Shown piece by piece: positions 1 to 9,227 of a DNA stretch of 64,000 bases. The notes below the pieces were generated by a model. It made no database searches. It worked only from the letters and a program-made list of their open reading frames with translations, and was not told where the DNA came from. The first letter of the stretch is position 1. Each line of letters opens with the position of its first letter. Made by a program: the position numbers and the translations under genes. Source of the DNA: Candidatus Dojkabacteria bacterium (lineage in GTDB: Bacteria > Patescibacteria > Dojkabacteria > B142 > JAFGFJ01); assembly GCA_016931155.1 (NCBI GenBank), contig JAFGFJ010000006.1, forward strand, positions 434,001 to 498,000. Reading direction: 5' to 3'.

Positions 1-1866
1 GCAAAATTCCCTAAATATAACTTGTCTGATTACGTTAAGTATCGATCTGACGCTCTGTTCACAAGACGGCTAACTAACTTGTATTTTGAGACAGACAACC
101 CAGGTAGGAGATTTCGAGAAAACATTATCTTTCTGATGGATATAGGTAAGTTTATTGATATTGTCGATTATTGGAATCTTAGAGCTCTTGGACTAAATGT
201 GCTTCCTGTCCCAATCCAATTAAATAAGGATAAATCCACAATAACTCTTGCAGAGGAATTCATTAAGGATAATTACAATAAATATAAAAACCATTATGGC
301 GAAATGTATACGCATGTGACTATACAGATAAGTAGAAGCTTGCAACCCGAACAAAGTAAGAATTTTGCCAGTCAGCTCACGTATGTCAAAGGTACTGGGA
401 ATGGCATTACTGTAAGTAATGCATTCCCAAGAATTTGGGATGCTTGGGCTAGAGATAAGGATGGAGCCGAATCATGCACTTTAGAGGCTGAAGAAGAAGA
501 ATACGATATATCCGAAAGTTCTGAGAGCTTAAATCTAAAAGGTACTTTCCCGATATTCTTAGATAAGAAGAAATATGGTCAGGGCTTTAGAGTAGCTAAT
601 GATTTAAACTTTAGAATCTACAGCAACAAGGAGCTTTATGCTGAGGTTATTCCAGAAACCGATGTAAAACTTGCAAGAGCAATCGGGCATATAGGAGAGG
701 ATGACAATATAAGATTCTCGCGCAGTGGTATTAAATATTATCCAGATTCAATTGGCAGAAGGTTATATTTTGACTTACCAAAAGGAGAAGATGTATTTAA
801 GGAATGGCTAGAAATTCAAGGGTATACTAATATTGAAGTTTCTACCCCAGGTAAGATAGCAAAACAAATCTATAAGCATCTTGGTGGTATGAGATATCTT
901 GGACTATTGAGTACACTCGGAATCATAGGGTTTCTCAATGAGATGTCTGAAATAAGAAAAGAATCAAAAGACGGTAAAGAAGCCTATAGAGATAGCAAAT
1001 GTATGAACATTGAGGAGGTGAATGAAAAACTCAGCAAGATTGGTGCAAAATTAAAATTTCCATTGTCTGCCCAAAATCTTTTATACAATTTGGTTCAATC
1101 AAAGATCATTGAGCTTGGAGTGGAGATTCAATGTGATATTTGTAGTAAGAATTCTTGGTATGAACTTAAAACATTGGGTCAAAAAATAAAATGTTCTAAA
1201 TGTTTTGGTGAATTTGAAATCCCAGCATACAATCCTACAAAACTACTTAGTTGGGCTTATAAGACTATTGGACCTTTTAGCCTTCCACAACAAGCGGATG
1301 GAGCGTATACGGTTTTGTTAACATATAGATTCTTTTCTCAGCTTTTGGATGGGCTAACTACACCGCTTATGAGCTTTGCTGGAGAAAAAGACGGTAAGCC
1401 ATTTGAAGCAGATTTAGGCTTATTTTTTAGAAGTTCTAAATACAGGATAGAAAGTAATGATGTTGTATTCGCAGAGTGTAAGACTGGAAATGACTTTAAA
1501 CAAAGGGATATTGATAAAATGGTTTCGCTAGGGAAAGATTTTTCAAAAGGTATATTAGTTTTCGCAACACTTAAAGAATCTTTATCTGATGAGGAAATAA
1601 AAATGCTTAAGGTCGTAGTAGAGAGAAATAGAAAGAGGTGGCGGACAAAGAAAACATATAATTACATTGTAATCCTAACTGCAACAGAACTACTTTCTGA
1701 CTGGCATCCAGAACAAGTATGGAAAGATAAGGGAGGTTTTCGCCAAAAATTTGCTCATCATTATAGTGAGAATGAGGAATTATGGGATGCTACTGTCCAA
1801 ATTTATCTTGGAGTTGATTCTAGAGATGAGTGGTTACATCAATACCTCTCTAAAAAAAGTAAATAA
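1..1866 (+). CDS. Zinc-ribbon / PD-(D/E)xK nuclease-like protein, 5' end cut by window
   Basis: The frame is open from base 1, so the gene begins outside the window; the TTG at 22 is probably an internal Leu rather than a start. Counting from that TTG there are 614 residues. A four-Cys zinc ribbon (C371, C374 and a second CxxC near 391-394) precedes a C-terminal domain with D464 and E485-C-K487. An Asp followed about 20 residues later by ExK is the signature of PD-(D/E)xK restriction-type nucleases. The N-terminal 350 residues match nothing I recognise. The nuclease motif points to a DNA-targeting, possibly defence, role, but that is inference. The next gene is unrelated and about 470 bases away, so any partner lies upstream, outside the window. 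Confidence 0.75.
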   Translation, partial: AKFPKYNLSDYVKYRSDALFTRRLTNLYFETDNPGRRFRENIIFLMDIGKFIDIVDYWNLRALGLNVLPVPIQLNKDKSTITLAEEFIKDNYNKYKNHYGEMYTHVTIQISRSLQPEQSKNFASQLTYVKGTGNGITVSNAFPRIWDAWARDKDGAESCTLEAEEEEYDISESSESLNLKGTFPIFLDKKKYGQGFRVANDLNFRIYSNKELYAEVIPETDVKLARAIGHIGEDDNIRFSRSGIKYYPDSIGRRLYFDLPKGEDVFKEWLEIQGYTNIEVSTPGKIAKQIYKHLGGMRYLGLLSTLGIIGFLNEMSEIRKESKDGKEAYRDSKCMNIEEVNEKLSKIGAKLKFPLSAQNLLYNLVQSKIIELGVEIQCDICSKNSWYELKTLGQKIKCSKCFGEFEIPAYNPTKLLSWAYKTIGPFSLPQQADGAYTVLLTYRFFSQLLDGLTTPLMSFAGEKDGKPFEADLGLFFRSSKYRIESNDVVFAECKTGNDFKQRDIDKMVSLGKDFSKGILVFATLKESLSDEEIKMLKVVVERNRKRWRTKKTYNYIVILTATELLSDWHPEQVWKDKGGFRQKFAHHYSENEELWDATVQIYLGVDSRDEWLHQYLSKKSK

Positions 1867-2108
1867 AAATATTCAGACTATTAATTAATATTTAACGATT
1901 GATAGTATCTTCCTGGTTCGAGCGATGCCAACTCCACTTAAAATGAAATTAAACGGAAATTCTATTTTTTAAAATATTTTTTACGCAAATATCAATACTT
2001 TTCAGTATTATTATCATGCCGTATGGATGTAAAACATTATTAAATAAGAGTTTCTTCATAATCTATGTTGGAATAATGAAATTTGTTTTAACTGAAAATA
2101 ATTTCTGA

Positions 2109-2180
2109 TCAAAATACTCTGCCCAATTGAAAGAAAGCCTTGGTATTCGTATAATAGTGAAGGGATTGAGGTGGAAAAAG
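2109..2180 (+). pseudogene. Short coding remnant, copy A
   Basis: An open stretch after a TGA encodes a peptide with the core LKESLGIRIIVKG. It resembles copy B (3664-3750), which reads LKEGFGMRILVDG, at both protein and DNA level. The two copies bracket the radical SAM gene. Neither has a start codon or sensible length, so both look like debris of one gene family. The family is not recognised. Confidence 0.3.
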
Positions 2181-2223
2181 TTAACCATTTTGTTCAGCTC
2201 CCCCAACCACGAAAAGAAAGGGT

Positions 2224-2282
2224 AGTGATTCAAAATTGTCAGTTGCACAAAATTCTAAGTAAATGGGAGTGATTCAAAATTG
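2224..2282 (+). repeat. Two direct 15-bp repeats in the 1867-2337 gap
   Basis: The 15-mer AGTGATTCAAAATTG occurs at 2224-2238 and 2268-2282, 44 bp apart, just upstream of the radical SAM gene at 2338. The rest of the 470-bp gap is AT-rich and holds only remnant A (2109-2180); I see no complete gene. The repeats could be regulatory sites or duplication scars. Confidence 0.5.
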
Positions 2283-2337
2283 GCATATGGCAAAGATCTA
2301 AATATATAAGTGTTATTATAAATAATCGCTTCCTATA

Positions 2338-3615
2338 ATGATTAGATGTATTACAAATACCCTGAGAACAATATTTGTTGGTAAAGAACAAAATTTTACT
2401 TTCAGGAAGGTTGATCCATCTAGCTTTACAATTCCAATGGTTTCGAAAACAAATTTATATATTCACATACCATTTTGCAAGAGCATGTGTCCTTATTGTC
2501 CCTATAATCGAGTCAGTTACAACAAAGAGCAAATTACTTCATATATAAAATCGTTGTTGAGAGAAATTGAAAAATATTCAGATAAATTGGGCAAAATAGA
2601 AATTGGGTCGGTTTACATTGGGGGTGGGACACCAACTAATGCGATTGATGAACTTGGAATTATTATTAAAACAATAAAAGAGAAGTTCATTATCATTGGT
2701 GATATTGCAATTGAGACGACAATTGCTGATATAAAGCCTGATATTATAAGGAAAATGGAATCATATGGCATAAATATGATTAGTGTTGGTGTTCAAAGTT
2801 TTGATAATAAATATTTAGAATTTCTTGGCAGAAATTATCGTTCTGAAGCAATCAAACCAGCAATTACTTTATTAAAAAAATCGAGCATAAAAAACATTAA
2901 TATTGATTTAATGTTTGCACTACCAGAACAAACACAAGCGGAATTATCTAGTGATCTAAAAAATTTTATTAGCCTGCAAGTTGACCAAGTAACAACTTAT
3001 CCATTATTCACTTTCCCATATTCAGACGTTGCTGATTATATAAAGGTTTCAAAATTAAAAACTCCAAATATTTTTATAAGAAGAAAGTATTATAAATTTA
3101 TTCATGACTATCTATCAAAAAGGGGTTATCAGATGTCTTCTGTATGGAGTTTTAATAAAACTGACAGTCAGTATAATAAGCGGTATTCTTCAGTTACCCG
3201 AGAGAACTATATGGGTCTGGGTGCTGGTTCAGCTTCAAGGTTTGAAAACACTTTTTATTTTAACACCTTTTCTATTCCTGAATATGAGAGTAGACTTTCA
3301 CAAAATCGTCTTCCAATTGCAATTAATATGAACATTACTCCTTCTTTATCAAAGTATTATTGGTTCTATTGGAGACTTTACGATACAGAATTTAATCAAC
3401 AGGACATTAAGAAGTTGAAAGATTATAAAATAAACACATTAATAAAACTATTTCATTTGTTGGGATTTTCCAAAAGAAGTGGAGAAATAGTGAGCCTAAC
3501 TGAGAGGGGTTCCTTTTGGATTCATTTGGCACAAAACTATTTTATGCTTGATTACATTAATAAGGTTTGGAGCGTCATGAAAAATGAGCCATTTCCTGAA
3601 AAAATAACAATCTAG
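2338..3615 (+). CDS. HemW-like radical SAM protein
   Basis: This 425-residue protein carries the radical-SAM [4Fe-4S] motif CxxxCxxC (C47, C51, C54) in the context IHIPFCKSMCPYC, followed by a GGGTP motif and a GVQSFD segment typical of the HemW/coproporphyrinogen-oxidase-like branch. Family members are heme chaperones or radical SAM enzymes; with no other heme gene in the window the substrate stays open. An alternative ATG at 2440 would give the usual HemW N-terminus, while the first ATG adds 34 extra residues. No Shine-Dalgarno precedes 2338. The gene stands alone, is AT-rich like the nuclease gene before it, and is flanked by two related remnants (2109-2180, 3664-3750), which suggests it sits in a region of past insertion. 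Confidence 0.8.
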   Translation: MIRCITNTLRTIFVGKEQNFTFRKVDPSSFTIPMVSKTNLYIHIPFCKSMCPYCPYNRVSYNKEQITSYIKSLLREIEKYSDKLGKIEIGSVYIGGGTPTNAIDELGIIIKTIKEKFIIIGDIAIETTIADIKPDIIRKMESYGINMISVGVQSFDNKYLEFLGRNYRSEAIKPAITLLKKSSIKNINIDLMFALPEQTQAELSSDLKNFISLQVDQVTTYPLFTFPYSDVADYIKVSKLKTPNIFIRRKYYKFIHDYLSKRGYQMSSVWSFNKTDSQYNKRYSSVTRENYMGLGAGSASRFENTFYFNTFSIPEYESRLSQNRLPIAINMNITPSLSKYYWFYWRLYDTEFNQQDIKKLKDYKINTLIKLFHLLGFSKRSGEIVSLTERGSFWIHLAQNYFMLDYINKVWSVMKNEPFPEKITI

Positions 3616-3663
3616 TATCGAAATATATTTGATCATGTTTGCAGATACTCCCTCGAGTCTCCA

Positions 3664-3750
3664 AAAGTCAATTTCCTGTTGAAAGAAGGTTTTGGTATGC
3701 GTATACTTGTAGATGGATATAGAGAGGAGGTGTTTTTTTATTGTGTTTAG
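3664..3750 (+). pseudogene. Short coding remnant, copy B
   Basis: The frame reads LKEGFGMRILVDGYREEV and ends at TAG 3748-3750. It is the counterpart of copy A at 2109-2180. It overlaps the 5' flank of the YibE/F gene, where a GAGGAGG stretch at 3724-3730 mimics a ribosome binding site. The family is unknown. Confidence 0.3.
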
Positions 3751-3899
3751 TGTCAGCAGCTTTAGAAAATAAGAAAGCGAGAGAGTCTCTATCCAGAATT
3801 GGTGAGAATGTCGATGCCGGTTTAGAATTGGAAGAAGAATTCAGCTTTTTCCGAAATCTTTTACCAAGTTTAAGTAATTGTTATTTTATCTACACGAGC

Positions 3900-5081
3900 A
3901 TGGAATCGTTTAATAAATACAAAACATTAATACTTCTTTTTCTTTGTGCATGGCTTGTTCTGGTAATTACCATATATACAGGCAGTGAAAGTTTCTACAA
4001 GAATCTTCCCAAAGAAAATCCTGACACGGAATTTGTTGAGGGAGATCCAGAGTATACTGGAGAGTTCTATCTGGGAAAAGTTGTTGAGGTAATTGAGGAG
4101 GGTGTTGATGAAGAGATTAATCAAGGGTATCAGCTGCTAAGAATAGAGCTGTTGTCCGGTGATAGAGCAGGAGAAGAAATTGAAATACCAAATGAAGCAT
4201 TATTGGATGTAAAAGATGGGAGGATGGTTGAGGTAGGAGAGAAGGTTATTGTTAACAGGAATGCTTCACAACTGGAGTCAAACTATGTAATAACAGAGAA
4301 GTATAGGCTTGATGCTCTCATTTTGATTGGTCTTCTTTTTGTCTTGTTTGTCATTGCTACTTCCGGTTATAAAGGTCTTGGTTCTGTTTTTGGTCTTATC
4401 TTCACGGTGGTGGTTCTTGTTAAATTTGTTGTTCCCCAGATACTTGAAGGAAAGAATCCATTGATTATCTGTATTGCTGGAGCTCTTATTATAACTACCG
4501 TATCAATTTATCTGGCTCATGGTTTTTCAAGAAAGACATCTTTGGCGGTTTTGAGTACTTTGATAACAGTAACTGTTTCAGCAGTGCTGGCTTTTCTATT
4601 TGTTGATGCGACAAAGCTTTTCGGATTGGGGAGCGAGGAATCATATTTTCTAAAATTTGCTCAGGGGGAATCCATTGATCTTCGTGGTCTTTTACTTGGA
4701 GGAATAGTTTTCGGTGCACTAGGTGTTCTTGATGATGTGACAACAGCTCAGACTGCATCTATATATGAAATAAAAATAGCCAATCCGATGCTTGAGTTTG
4801 GAGAACTATACAGAAGAGGTTTGTCTATAGGTAGAGAGCATATCGCTTCTCTAATAAATACTCTTGCTCTTGCATATATTGGTTCATCATTCCCGGTTTT
4901 ACTCCTTTTTACTTTGAATAAATTTGAGCCAATTTGGACGAGTTTGAATGATGAATTTATTGCAGAGGAAATAGTAAGGACTTTAATAGGAAGTTCTGCT
5001 CTCGTCTTTGCGGTTCCAATTTCAACATATATTGCTGCTAAGTTCTTAAAAGTTAAAAACGAAATACCCCGCTCACACTAG
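3900..5081 (+). CDS. YibE/F family integral membrane protein
   Basis: From the ATG at 3900 the product has 394 residues: one N-terminal membrane segment (about 8-27), a charged extracytoplasmic domain (about 30-135), then a run of hydrophobic segments from about 137 to the end. The conserved YibE/F signature GVLDDVTTAQ lies near residue 274. The frame stays open back to a TTG at 3741 behind a GGAGG-like stretch, which would add 53 residues, but that extension has no family counterpart and overlaps remnant B, so I prefer 3900. The function of the family is unproven; transport has been proposed. A second member lies at 36887-37849. Confidence 0.85.
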   Translation: MESFNKYKTLILLFLCAWLVLVITIYTGSESFYKNLPKENPDTEFVEGDPEYTGEFYLGKVVEVIEEGVDEEINQGYQLLRIELLSGDRAGEEIEIPNEALLDVKDGRMVEVGEKVIVNRNASQLESNYVITEKYRLDALILIGLLFVLFVIATSGYKGLGSVFGLIFTVVVLVKFVVPQILEGKNPLIICIAGALIITTVSIYLAHGFSRKTSLAVLSTLITVTVSAVLAFLFVDATKLFGLGSEESYFLKFAQGESIDLRGLLLGGIVFGALGVLDDVTTAQTASIYEIKIANPMLEFGELYRRGLSIGREHIASLINTLALAYIGSSFPVLLLFTLNKFEPIWTSLNDEFIAEEIVRTLIGSSALVFAVPISTYIAAKFLKVKNEIPRSH

Positions 5082-5427
5082 AGTAATATACTATTCAGAG
5101 GTATTGTTAAGAACCAATCGGCTGTGTGTATCTTCTGTAGGTAATAACTACCTGTACTTGCAGTATATTTAGTGTTCTACCTTTTGTCTTCTGGCAAGTA
5201 TAGGTTCAGGCATTGTCCTTTGTTTTGAATATTTTCTGCTTTGTGTATATAATGTTTGAACGGAAATAATACTCTATCATTGTAAAAATAATTGCTCAGT
5301 TGGAGTACAGGTTTGATGTCAAACTAATAAATTGGAATTAATAAACATAGGGGTTGCGTTGTACATTTTTGGTGATTATTCTCTTGGATTTGAAAGATAA
5401 ATTTTATCTATTTTTTAATTATTATTT
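5082..5427. other. Intergenic gap, regulatory only
   Basis: No gene is visible in this gap. It contains a good sigma70-type promoter at 5225-5253 and a second, weaker candidate (TTGCGT at 5354, 17-bp spacer, TATTCT at 5377) closer to the DsbA-like gene. Confidence 0.5.
5225..5253 (+). promoter_or_regulatory. Predicted sigma70 promoter upstream of DsbA-like gene
   Basis: TTGAAT (5225-5230), a 17-bp spacer and a perfect TATAAT (5248-5253). Transcription would start near 5260, leaving an untranslated leader of about 170 nt before the ATG at 5428. Confidence 0.4.
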
Positions 5428-6246
5428 ATGGCTACTCACAGAACGACAGGAAGGACTGAGGGATCGGTGACAACAATCGACCTTCAAAATTTTCTTGTAC
5501 CAATTTCAATTTTTTTATCTTCTATCATTATTGCACTCTCCATCTTTTTAGCTGGCAGAACGATTGCGATCTCTATTGATCCTGATTCGGTTAAATCTTC
5601 AAAAGATGATAATAGTGTAATAGGAAATGTCGAGGGAGAAGTTGCCCCGGTCGAACCTGAAGAGCCAATAATTACTACTATCTCAATTGATGATGATGCT
5701 ATTCTGGGTGATCCAAATGCAAAAGTTGCGATTGTAGAATTCAGTGATTATGAGTGTCCTTTCTGTAAAAGACACTGGGAGGAAACTTATTCAGAAATTG
5801 TGAAGAACTATGTAGATACGGGAGAGGTCATTATTGTATTCAGAGATTTTCCTCTTTCATTTCATGATCCTGCTGCGACAAGAGAAGCATATGCCGCCGA
5901 GTGTGCAAGAGAACAGGGGAATGATAAAACCTACTATAAAATGCATGACAAAATATTTGAGACAAGTATTGGGAATGGAGCAGGTATTTCCGATGATACT
6001 ATGAGGTCTTTGGCGGAAGGGATAGGAATAGATGGAAACAAGCTTATAGATTGTATGAACAGTGGGAAATATGCAGATGAGGTACAGAAAGATCTCTCAG
6101 AAGGATCTGTTGCCGGCATCAATGGTACACCTGGATTTGTAATTGGGAAACTTGGTAGTGATGGAATGGTCACAGGCACTATAGTATCAGGAGCACAGCC
6201 TTATACATCTTTTGAGAGTATTATAAAAGAATATCTCGGCAAATAA
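5428..6246 (+). CDS. Membrane-anchored DsbA/BdbD-type thiol-disulfide oxidoreductase
   Basis: This 272-residue protein has an N-terminal membrane anchor (about 24-48), a short acidic linker, and a thioredoxin-fold DsbA domain from about residue 90. The active-site motif C110-P-F-C113 and the cis-proline motif T234-P235-G-F are both intact, so it should be redox active. Such proteins form or exchange disulfides in exported proteins on the outer face of the membrane. Likely clients here are the Cys-containing secreted nuclease (11305-12213) and the giant surface protein (14662-19857); that pairing is inference. The start ATG lies in a very AT-rich leader with no clear ribosome site. Confidence 0.88.
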   Translation: MATHRTTGRTEGSVTTIDLQNFLVPISIFLSSIIIALSIFLAGRTIAISIDPDSVKSSKDDNSVIGNVEGEVAPVEPEEPIITTISIDDDAILGDPNAKVAIVEFSDYECPFCKRHWEETYSEIVKNYVDTGEVIIVFRDFPLSFHDPAATREAYAAECAREQGNDKTYYKMHDKIFETSIGNGAGISDDTMRSLAEGIGIDGNKLIDCMNSGKYADEVQKDLSEGSVAGINGTPGFVIGKLGSDGMVTGTIVSGAQPYTSFESIIKEYLGK

Positions 6247-6314
6247 AGAAGGAAGGAAATAGCCCTAATTTCAGCTTGTGGAATATGTCACAGTTGTGTT
6301 TTTCCTGCGGATTC

Positions 6315-6343
6315 TTGACGTTTTTTGCTCTGTCTATTACTAT
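6315..6343 (+). promoter_or_regulatory. Predicted sigma70 promoter for receiver protein
   Basis: TTGACG (6315-6320), exactly 17 bp, TACTAT (6338-6343). The start site should fall near 6350, giving a leader of about 28 nt before ATG 6378. Confidence 0.55.
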
Positions 6344-6377
6344 ATTGTGTTAGTTGTTTATTTTCGGGATCTGACTA

Positions 6378-6755
6378 ATGGGGAATAACAAGAGAATTCT
6401 GGTTGTTGAAGATGAGATTGATGTTCTGGCTCTTTATAAGGATGCGCTCGTGTCGAGCGGGTTCGAAGTTGAAAGTGTGAGCAACGGTCAAGAGGCTTTG
6501 GATATTCTGAGTACTGATAAATTTGACATAATTCTTCTGGATATTGTTATGCCTGTTCTTGATGGGGTAGAGACTCTAAGACAGATCAAATCTGATACGA
6601 ATAAGTATGGAACGATGCCTGTTGTAATGTTGAGCAATATTGGAGGAGATGTTGCAATAGATAAAGCATTGGAATATGGAGCAGATGGATATCTTCTAAA
6701 ATCGGAAACCGACGTAACTGAGCTTGCGGATATTGTAAACAAATATCTCGCTTAA
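6378..6755 (+). CDS. Single-domain response regulator (CheY/Spo0F-like receiver)
   Basis: The 125 residues make up one receiver domain and nothing else. The acidic pocket (E11, D12, E13), the phospho-acceptor D55 in LLDIVMP, the switch Ser86 and the conserved Lys108 are all present, so phosphotransfer should work. There is no output domain and no histidine kinase anywhere in the window. It therefore acts either as a phosphorelay intermediate or by binding a partner protein. It has its own promoter (6315-6343) and sits alone between the DsbA-like gene and enolase. Confidence 0.92.
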   Translation: MGNNKRILVVEDEIDVLALYKDALVSSGFEVESVSNGQEALDILSTDKFDIILLDIVMPVLDGVETLRQIKSDTNKYGTMPVVMLSNIGGDVAIDKALEYGADGYLLKSETDVTELADIVNKYLA

Positions 6756-6875
6756 TAATTCCTGTGAGCTTTTTTTGAATACTTTCTTTCTATCAATTTA
6801 CAATTCAACAACAACACTACACAAGGGTTTTTCTAAATGCTAAGATGGTTTTTGTTATTCTTTTAATCCGGTCTT

Positions 6876-8162
6876 ATGAAAATTAGAAAAGTTGCGGCAA
6901 GGCAAATATTTGATTCAAGGGGAACACCAACAGTTGAGGCAGAAGTGTTTCTTGAAGGTGGAGTTTTTGGTCGTGCCAGTGTTCCAAGTGGAGCCTCGAC
7001 TGGAGAGCATGAGGCAATTGAATTGCGTGATAATGATGAAGATAAATTTTTCGGTCAGGGTGTGCTGAACGCAGTCCAAAATGTAAATGACTTGATTGGC
7101 AGGCAAATTCTCGGAATGGATGCTGGAGACCAGGAGGGGATTGATGAAAAGATGATTGAAATTGACGGGACTCAGAATAAGTCAAAACTAGGTGCAAATG
7201 CTATTCTTGCGGTCTCTATGGCTGTTGCTGTAGCTGAAGCAAAAGCAGAACAAAAATGGCTTTTTGATTATCTCTCCAAATATAATATCTGGGACAAAAG
7301 ATCGATTCTTCCATGTCCGATGTTTAATGTGATCAATGGAGGGAAACACGCAGTCGGAGGTGTAGATTTCCAGGAATTTATGATTATGCCTCTAGGTGCT
7401 GAGAGTTTTCACGAAGCATTTGAAATGGGAGTAAAAACTTTTTCGGTCTTGAAACAGATTTTCAGAGACAAGGGTCTTCCTACTCTTGTCGGGGATGAAG
7501 GAGGTTTTGCACCCAGGACTGAAAAAAATGAGGACGCACTAAAGTTGATTATGCAGGCAATAGAAACTGCAGGATATAAACCGGGGAAGGATATTTATAT
7601 TGCACTCGATCCTGCGGTTTCAGAAATATATGAGCAGGGTTATTACAATTTAATTTTGGAAAATGAAAAACTTGATAGGGAAGGTATGATCAGTTATTGG
7701 GAAGAAGTAGTTGAGAAATATCCGATAATATCTCTTGAAGATCCGCTAGATGAAAATGACTGGGAAGGATGGCATGAAATTATGAAAAAACTCGGAGACA
7801 AAGTACAAATAGTTGGAGATGATCTCTTCGTGACAAACGTTGAAAGAATAAAAAAGGGGATTGAGCAAGGAGTAGCGAATTGTTCGCTCATAAAATTAAA
7901 TCAGATAGGAACGGTTACCGAGACAATCAGAGCAATCAGACTGGGTGTTGAAAATAGTTTTACAAATGTTATTTCACACAGATCCGGGGAAACTGAAGAT
8001 ACTTTTATTGCTGATCTCTCGGTTGCTATGGCAACAGGGCAGATAAAGACGGGATCATTCACAAGAAGTGAGAGAGTAGCAAAATACAATCAGCTTTTAA
8101 GAATAGAGGAGTATCTCGGTGACAAAGCAGTGTTCCTCGGAAAAAACGCATTAAATCTGTAA
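6876..8162 (+). CDS. eno: Enolase
   Basis: Enolase interconverts 2-phosphoglycerate and phosphoenolpyruvate in glycolysis. The 428-residue length is normal. Family hallmarks are in order: SGASTGEHEA near the N-terminus, the catalytic acid E208 in GDEGGFAP, metal ligands in ALDPAVSE, SLEDPLDEND and GDDLF, the catalytic base K340 in LIKLNQIG, and the C-terminal SHRSGETED loop. The ATG at 6876 fits the family N-terminus. The YhaM-like RNase gene follows 9 nt after the stop, so the two are probably cotranscribed. In other bacteria enolase is an RNA-degradosome partner; a link to the neighbouring RNase is only suggestive. Confidence 0.97.
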   Translation: MKIRKVAARQIFDSRGTPTVEAEVFLEGGVFGRASVPSGASTGEHEAIELRDNDEDKFFGQGVLNAVQNVNDLIGRQILGMDAGDQEGIDEKMIEIDGTQNKSKLGANAILAVSMAVAVAEAKAEQKWLFDYLSKYNIWDKRSILPCPMFNVINGGKHAVGGVDFQEFMIMPLGAESFHEAFEMGVKTFSVLKQIFRDKGLPTLVGDEGGFAPRTEKNEDALKLIMQAIETAGYKPGKDIYIALDPAVSEIYEQGYYNLILENEKLDREGMISYWEEVVEKYPIISLEDPLDENDWEGWHEIMKKLGDKVQIVGDDLFVTNVERIKKGIEQGVANCSLIKLNQIGTVTETIRAIRLGVENSFTNVISHRSGETEDTFIADLSVAMATGQIKTGSFTRSERVAKYNQLLRIEEYLGDKAVFLGKNALNL

Positions 8163-8171
8163 ATAAATTTT

Positions 8172-9116
8172 ATGAAAACTGCTTTTGTAAATGAATTGAA
8201 GATTGGGCAAAAGCTTGAAGCCGAACATTTTTTGTTAAGTGATTTCAGGAGCGCGAAGACAAAGAAGGGAGACACGTACTACAGGCTGGAGCTTGCCGAT
8301 AAAACTGGAAGAATTCCAGCAGTAATGTGGCCGGATAACATTCAAAATGCAGAAAGAAATATCTTCAATGTCGGGGATGTACTATCAATTGATGCCTCAG
8401 TAGAAGACCTCAGGGGTATGCTTCAGTTGGATATCGTGAGGGCGGCTAAGGCGAAGGAATATGATGATGGCGATTTTCAGGAGACAACAGGTAAGGATAT
8501 AAAGGATTTGTGGAGAAAGGTTGAGGATACTATTGATACTATTGAAAATAAGTGGATAAAAGAATTACTACAAGATATTTTTTCGGATAAGGATATTGTA
8601 GAAAAATTCAAAAAATATCCTGCGGCGAAAACAATTCACCATCAATTTATTGGAGGTCTTCTTGAGCATGTAAGTGAGATGCTTTCTATCTCTGAGATAC
8701 TATGTCAGTACTATCCGGAAGCGGACTCTGATATAGTAAAAGCCGCTGTTCTGCTTCATGATATCGGTAAACTTCAGGAGTATACACAAGCCGGCATTGG
8801 TTATGACAGAACAGTAGAGGGTAGGCTAATTGGCCATGTAGTTCTTGGTGTAGAATTTGTAAATTCCAGGCTTAGGGATGGTTTCCCGAAAGACCTGAAG
8901 ATGAAAATTAACCATATAATACTTTCACATCACGGACAGCTTGAATTTGGAAGTCCTGTTGTTCCGAAAACAATAGAAGCTGCAATTGTGAGATCAGCTG
9001 ATGATGCTTCTTCAAAGGTACGCCAGTACCAGAAATATCTCAAAGCTCACGAAGGATCTGACGAGGAGTTTTCAAACTACGATCAGTTTATAGAGACTGA
9101 AGTGTATTTGAAATGA
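8172..9116 (+). CDS. YhaM-type 3'-5' exoribonuclease (OB fold + HD domain)
   Basis: The product has 314 residues, the length of YhaM of Bacillus. An N-terminal OB-fold nucleic-acid-binding domain (about 1-100) is followed by a metal-dependent HD phosphohydrolase domain. The first metal His is H166 in GGLLEH and the HD pair is H196-D197 in LLHDIGK. A further HH pair occurs in ILSHHGQ. Proteins of this build trim RNA from the 3' end. The gene follows enolase after 9 nt, which suggests one transcript. Confidence 0.88.
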   Translation: MKTAFVNELKIGQKLEAEHFLLSDFRSAKTKKGDTYYRLELADKTGRIPAVMWPDNIQNAERNIFNVGDVLSIDASVEDLRGMLQLDIVRAAKAKEYDDGDFQETTGKDIKDLWRKVEDTIDTIENKWIKELLQDIFSDKDIVEKFKKYPAAKTIHHQFIGGLLEHVSEMLSISEILCQYYPEADSDIVKAAVLLHDIGKLQEYTQAGIGYDRTVEGRLIGHVVLGVEFVNSRLRDGFPKDLKMKINHIILSHHGQLEFGSPVVPKTIEAAIVRSADDASSKVRQYQKYLKAHEGSDEEFSNYDQFIETEVYLK

Positions 9117-9227
9117 CAAGGAAGGTAAAGACAGGGAAAGTCTCTGGCGGCTCGGATTGTATCTGGATTCGGCTAGGATTGCATGTGGATTACTGCTAAA
9201 CTTGATCTGAAATATATATTGTCGGTT

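Noticed and set aside
1914..1945. TGGTTCGAGC...CCAACTCCA resembling a tRNA T-arm and end
   Set aside because: No matching stems can be drawn around it; not a tRNA or a credible attachment-site copy.
2063..2248. 61-codon minus-strand frame in the left gap
   Set aside because: It is antisense to the remnant at 2109-2180 and has no motif or ribosome site.
3741..3899. N-terminal extension of the YibE/F frame behind a GGAGG-like stretch
   Set aside because: The 53 extra residues are polar, unlike the family, and overlap the remnant copy B; ATG 3900 directly precedes the expected first membrane helix.
6883..7197. 104-codon minus-strand frame inside enolase
   Set aside because: It mirrors enolase codons and has His/Gln/Leu-biased composition typical of antisense frames.
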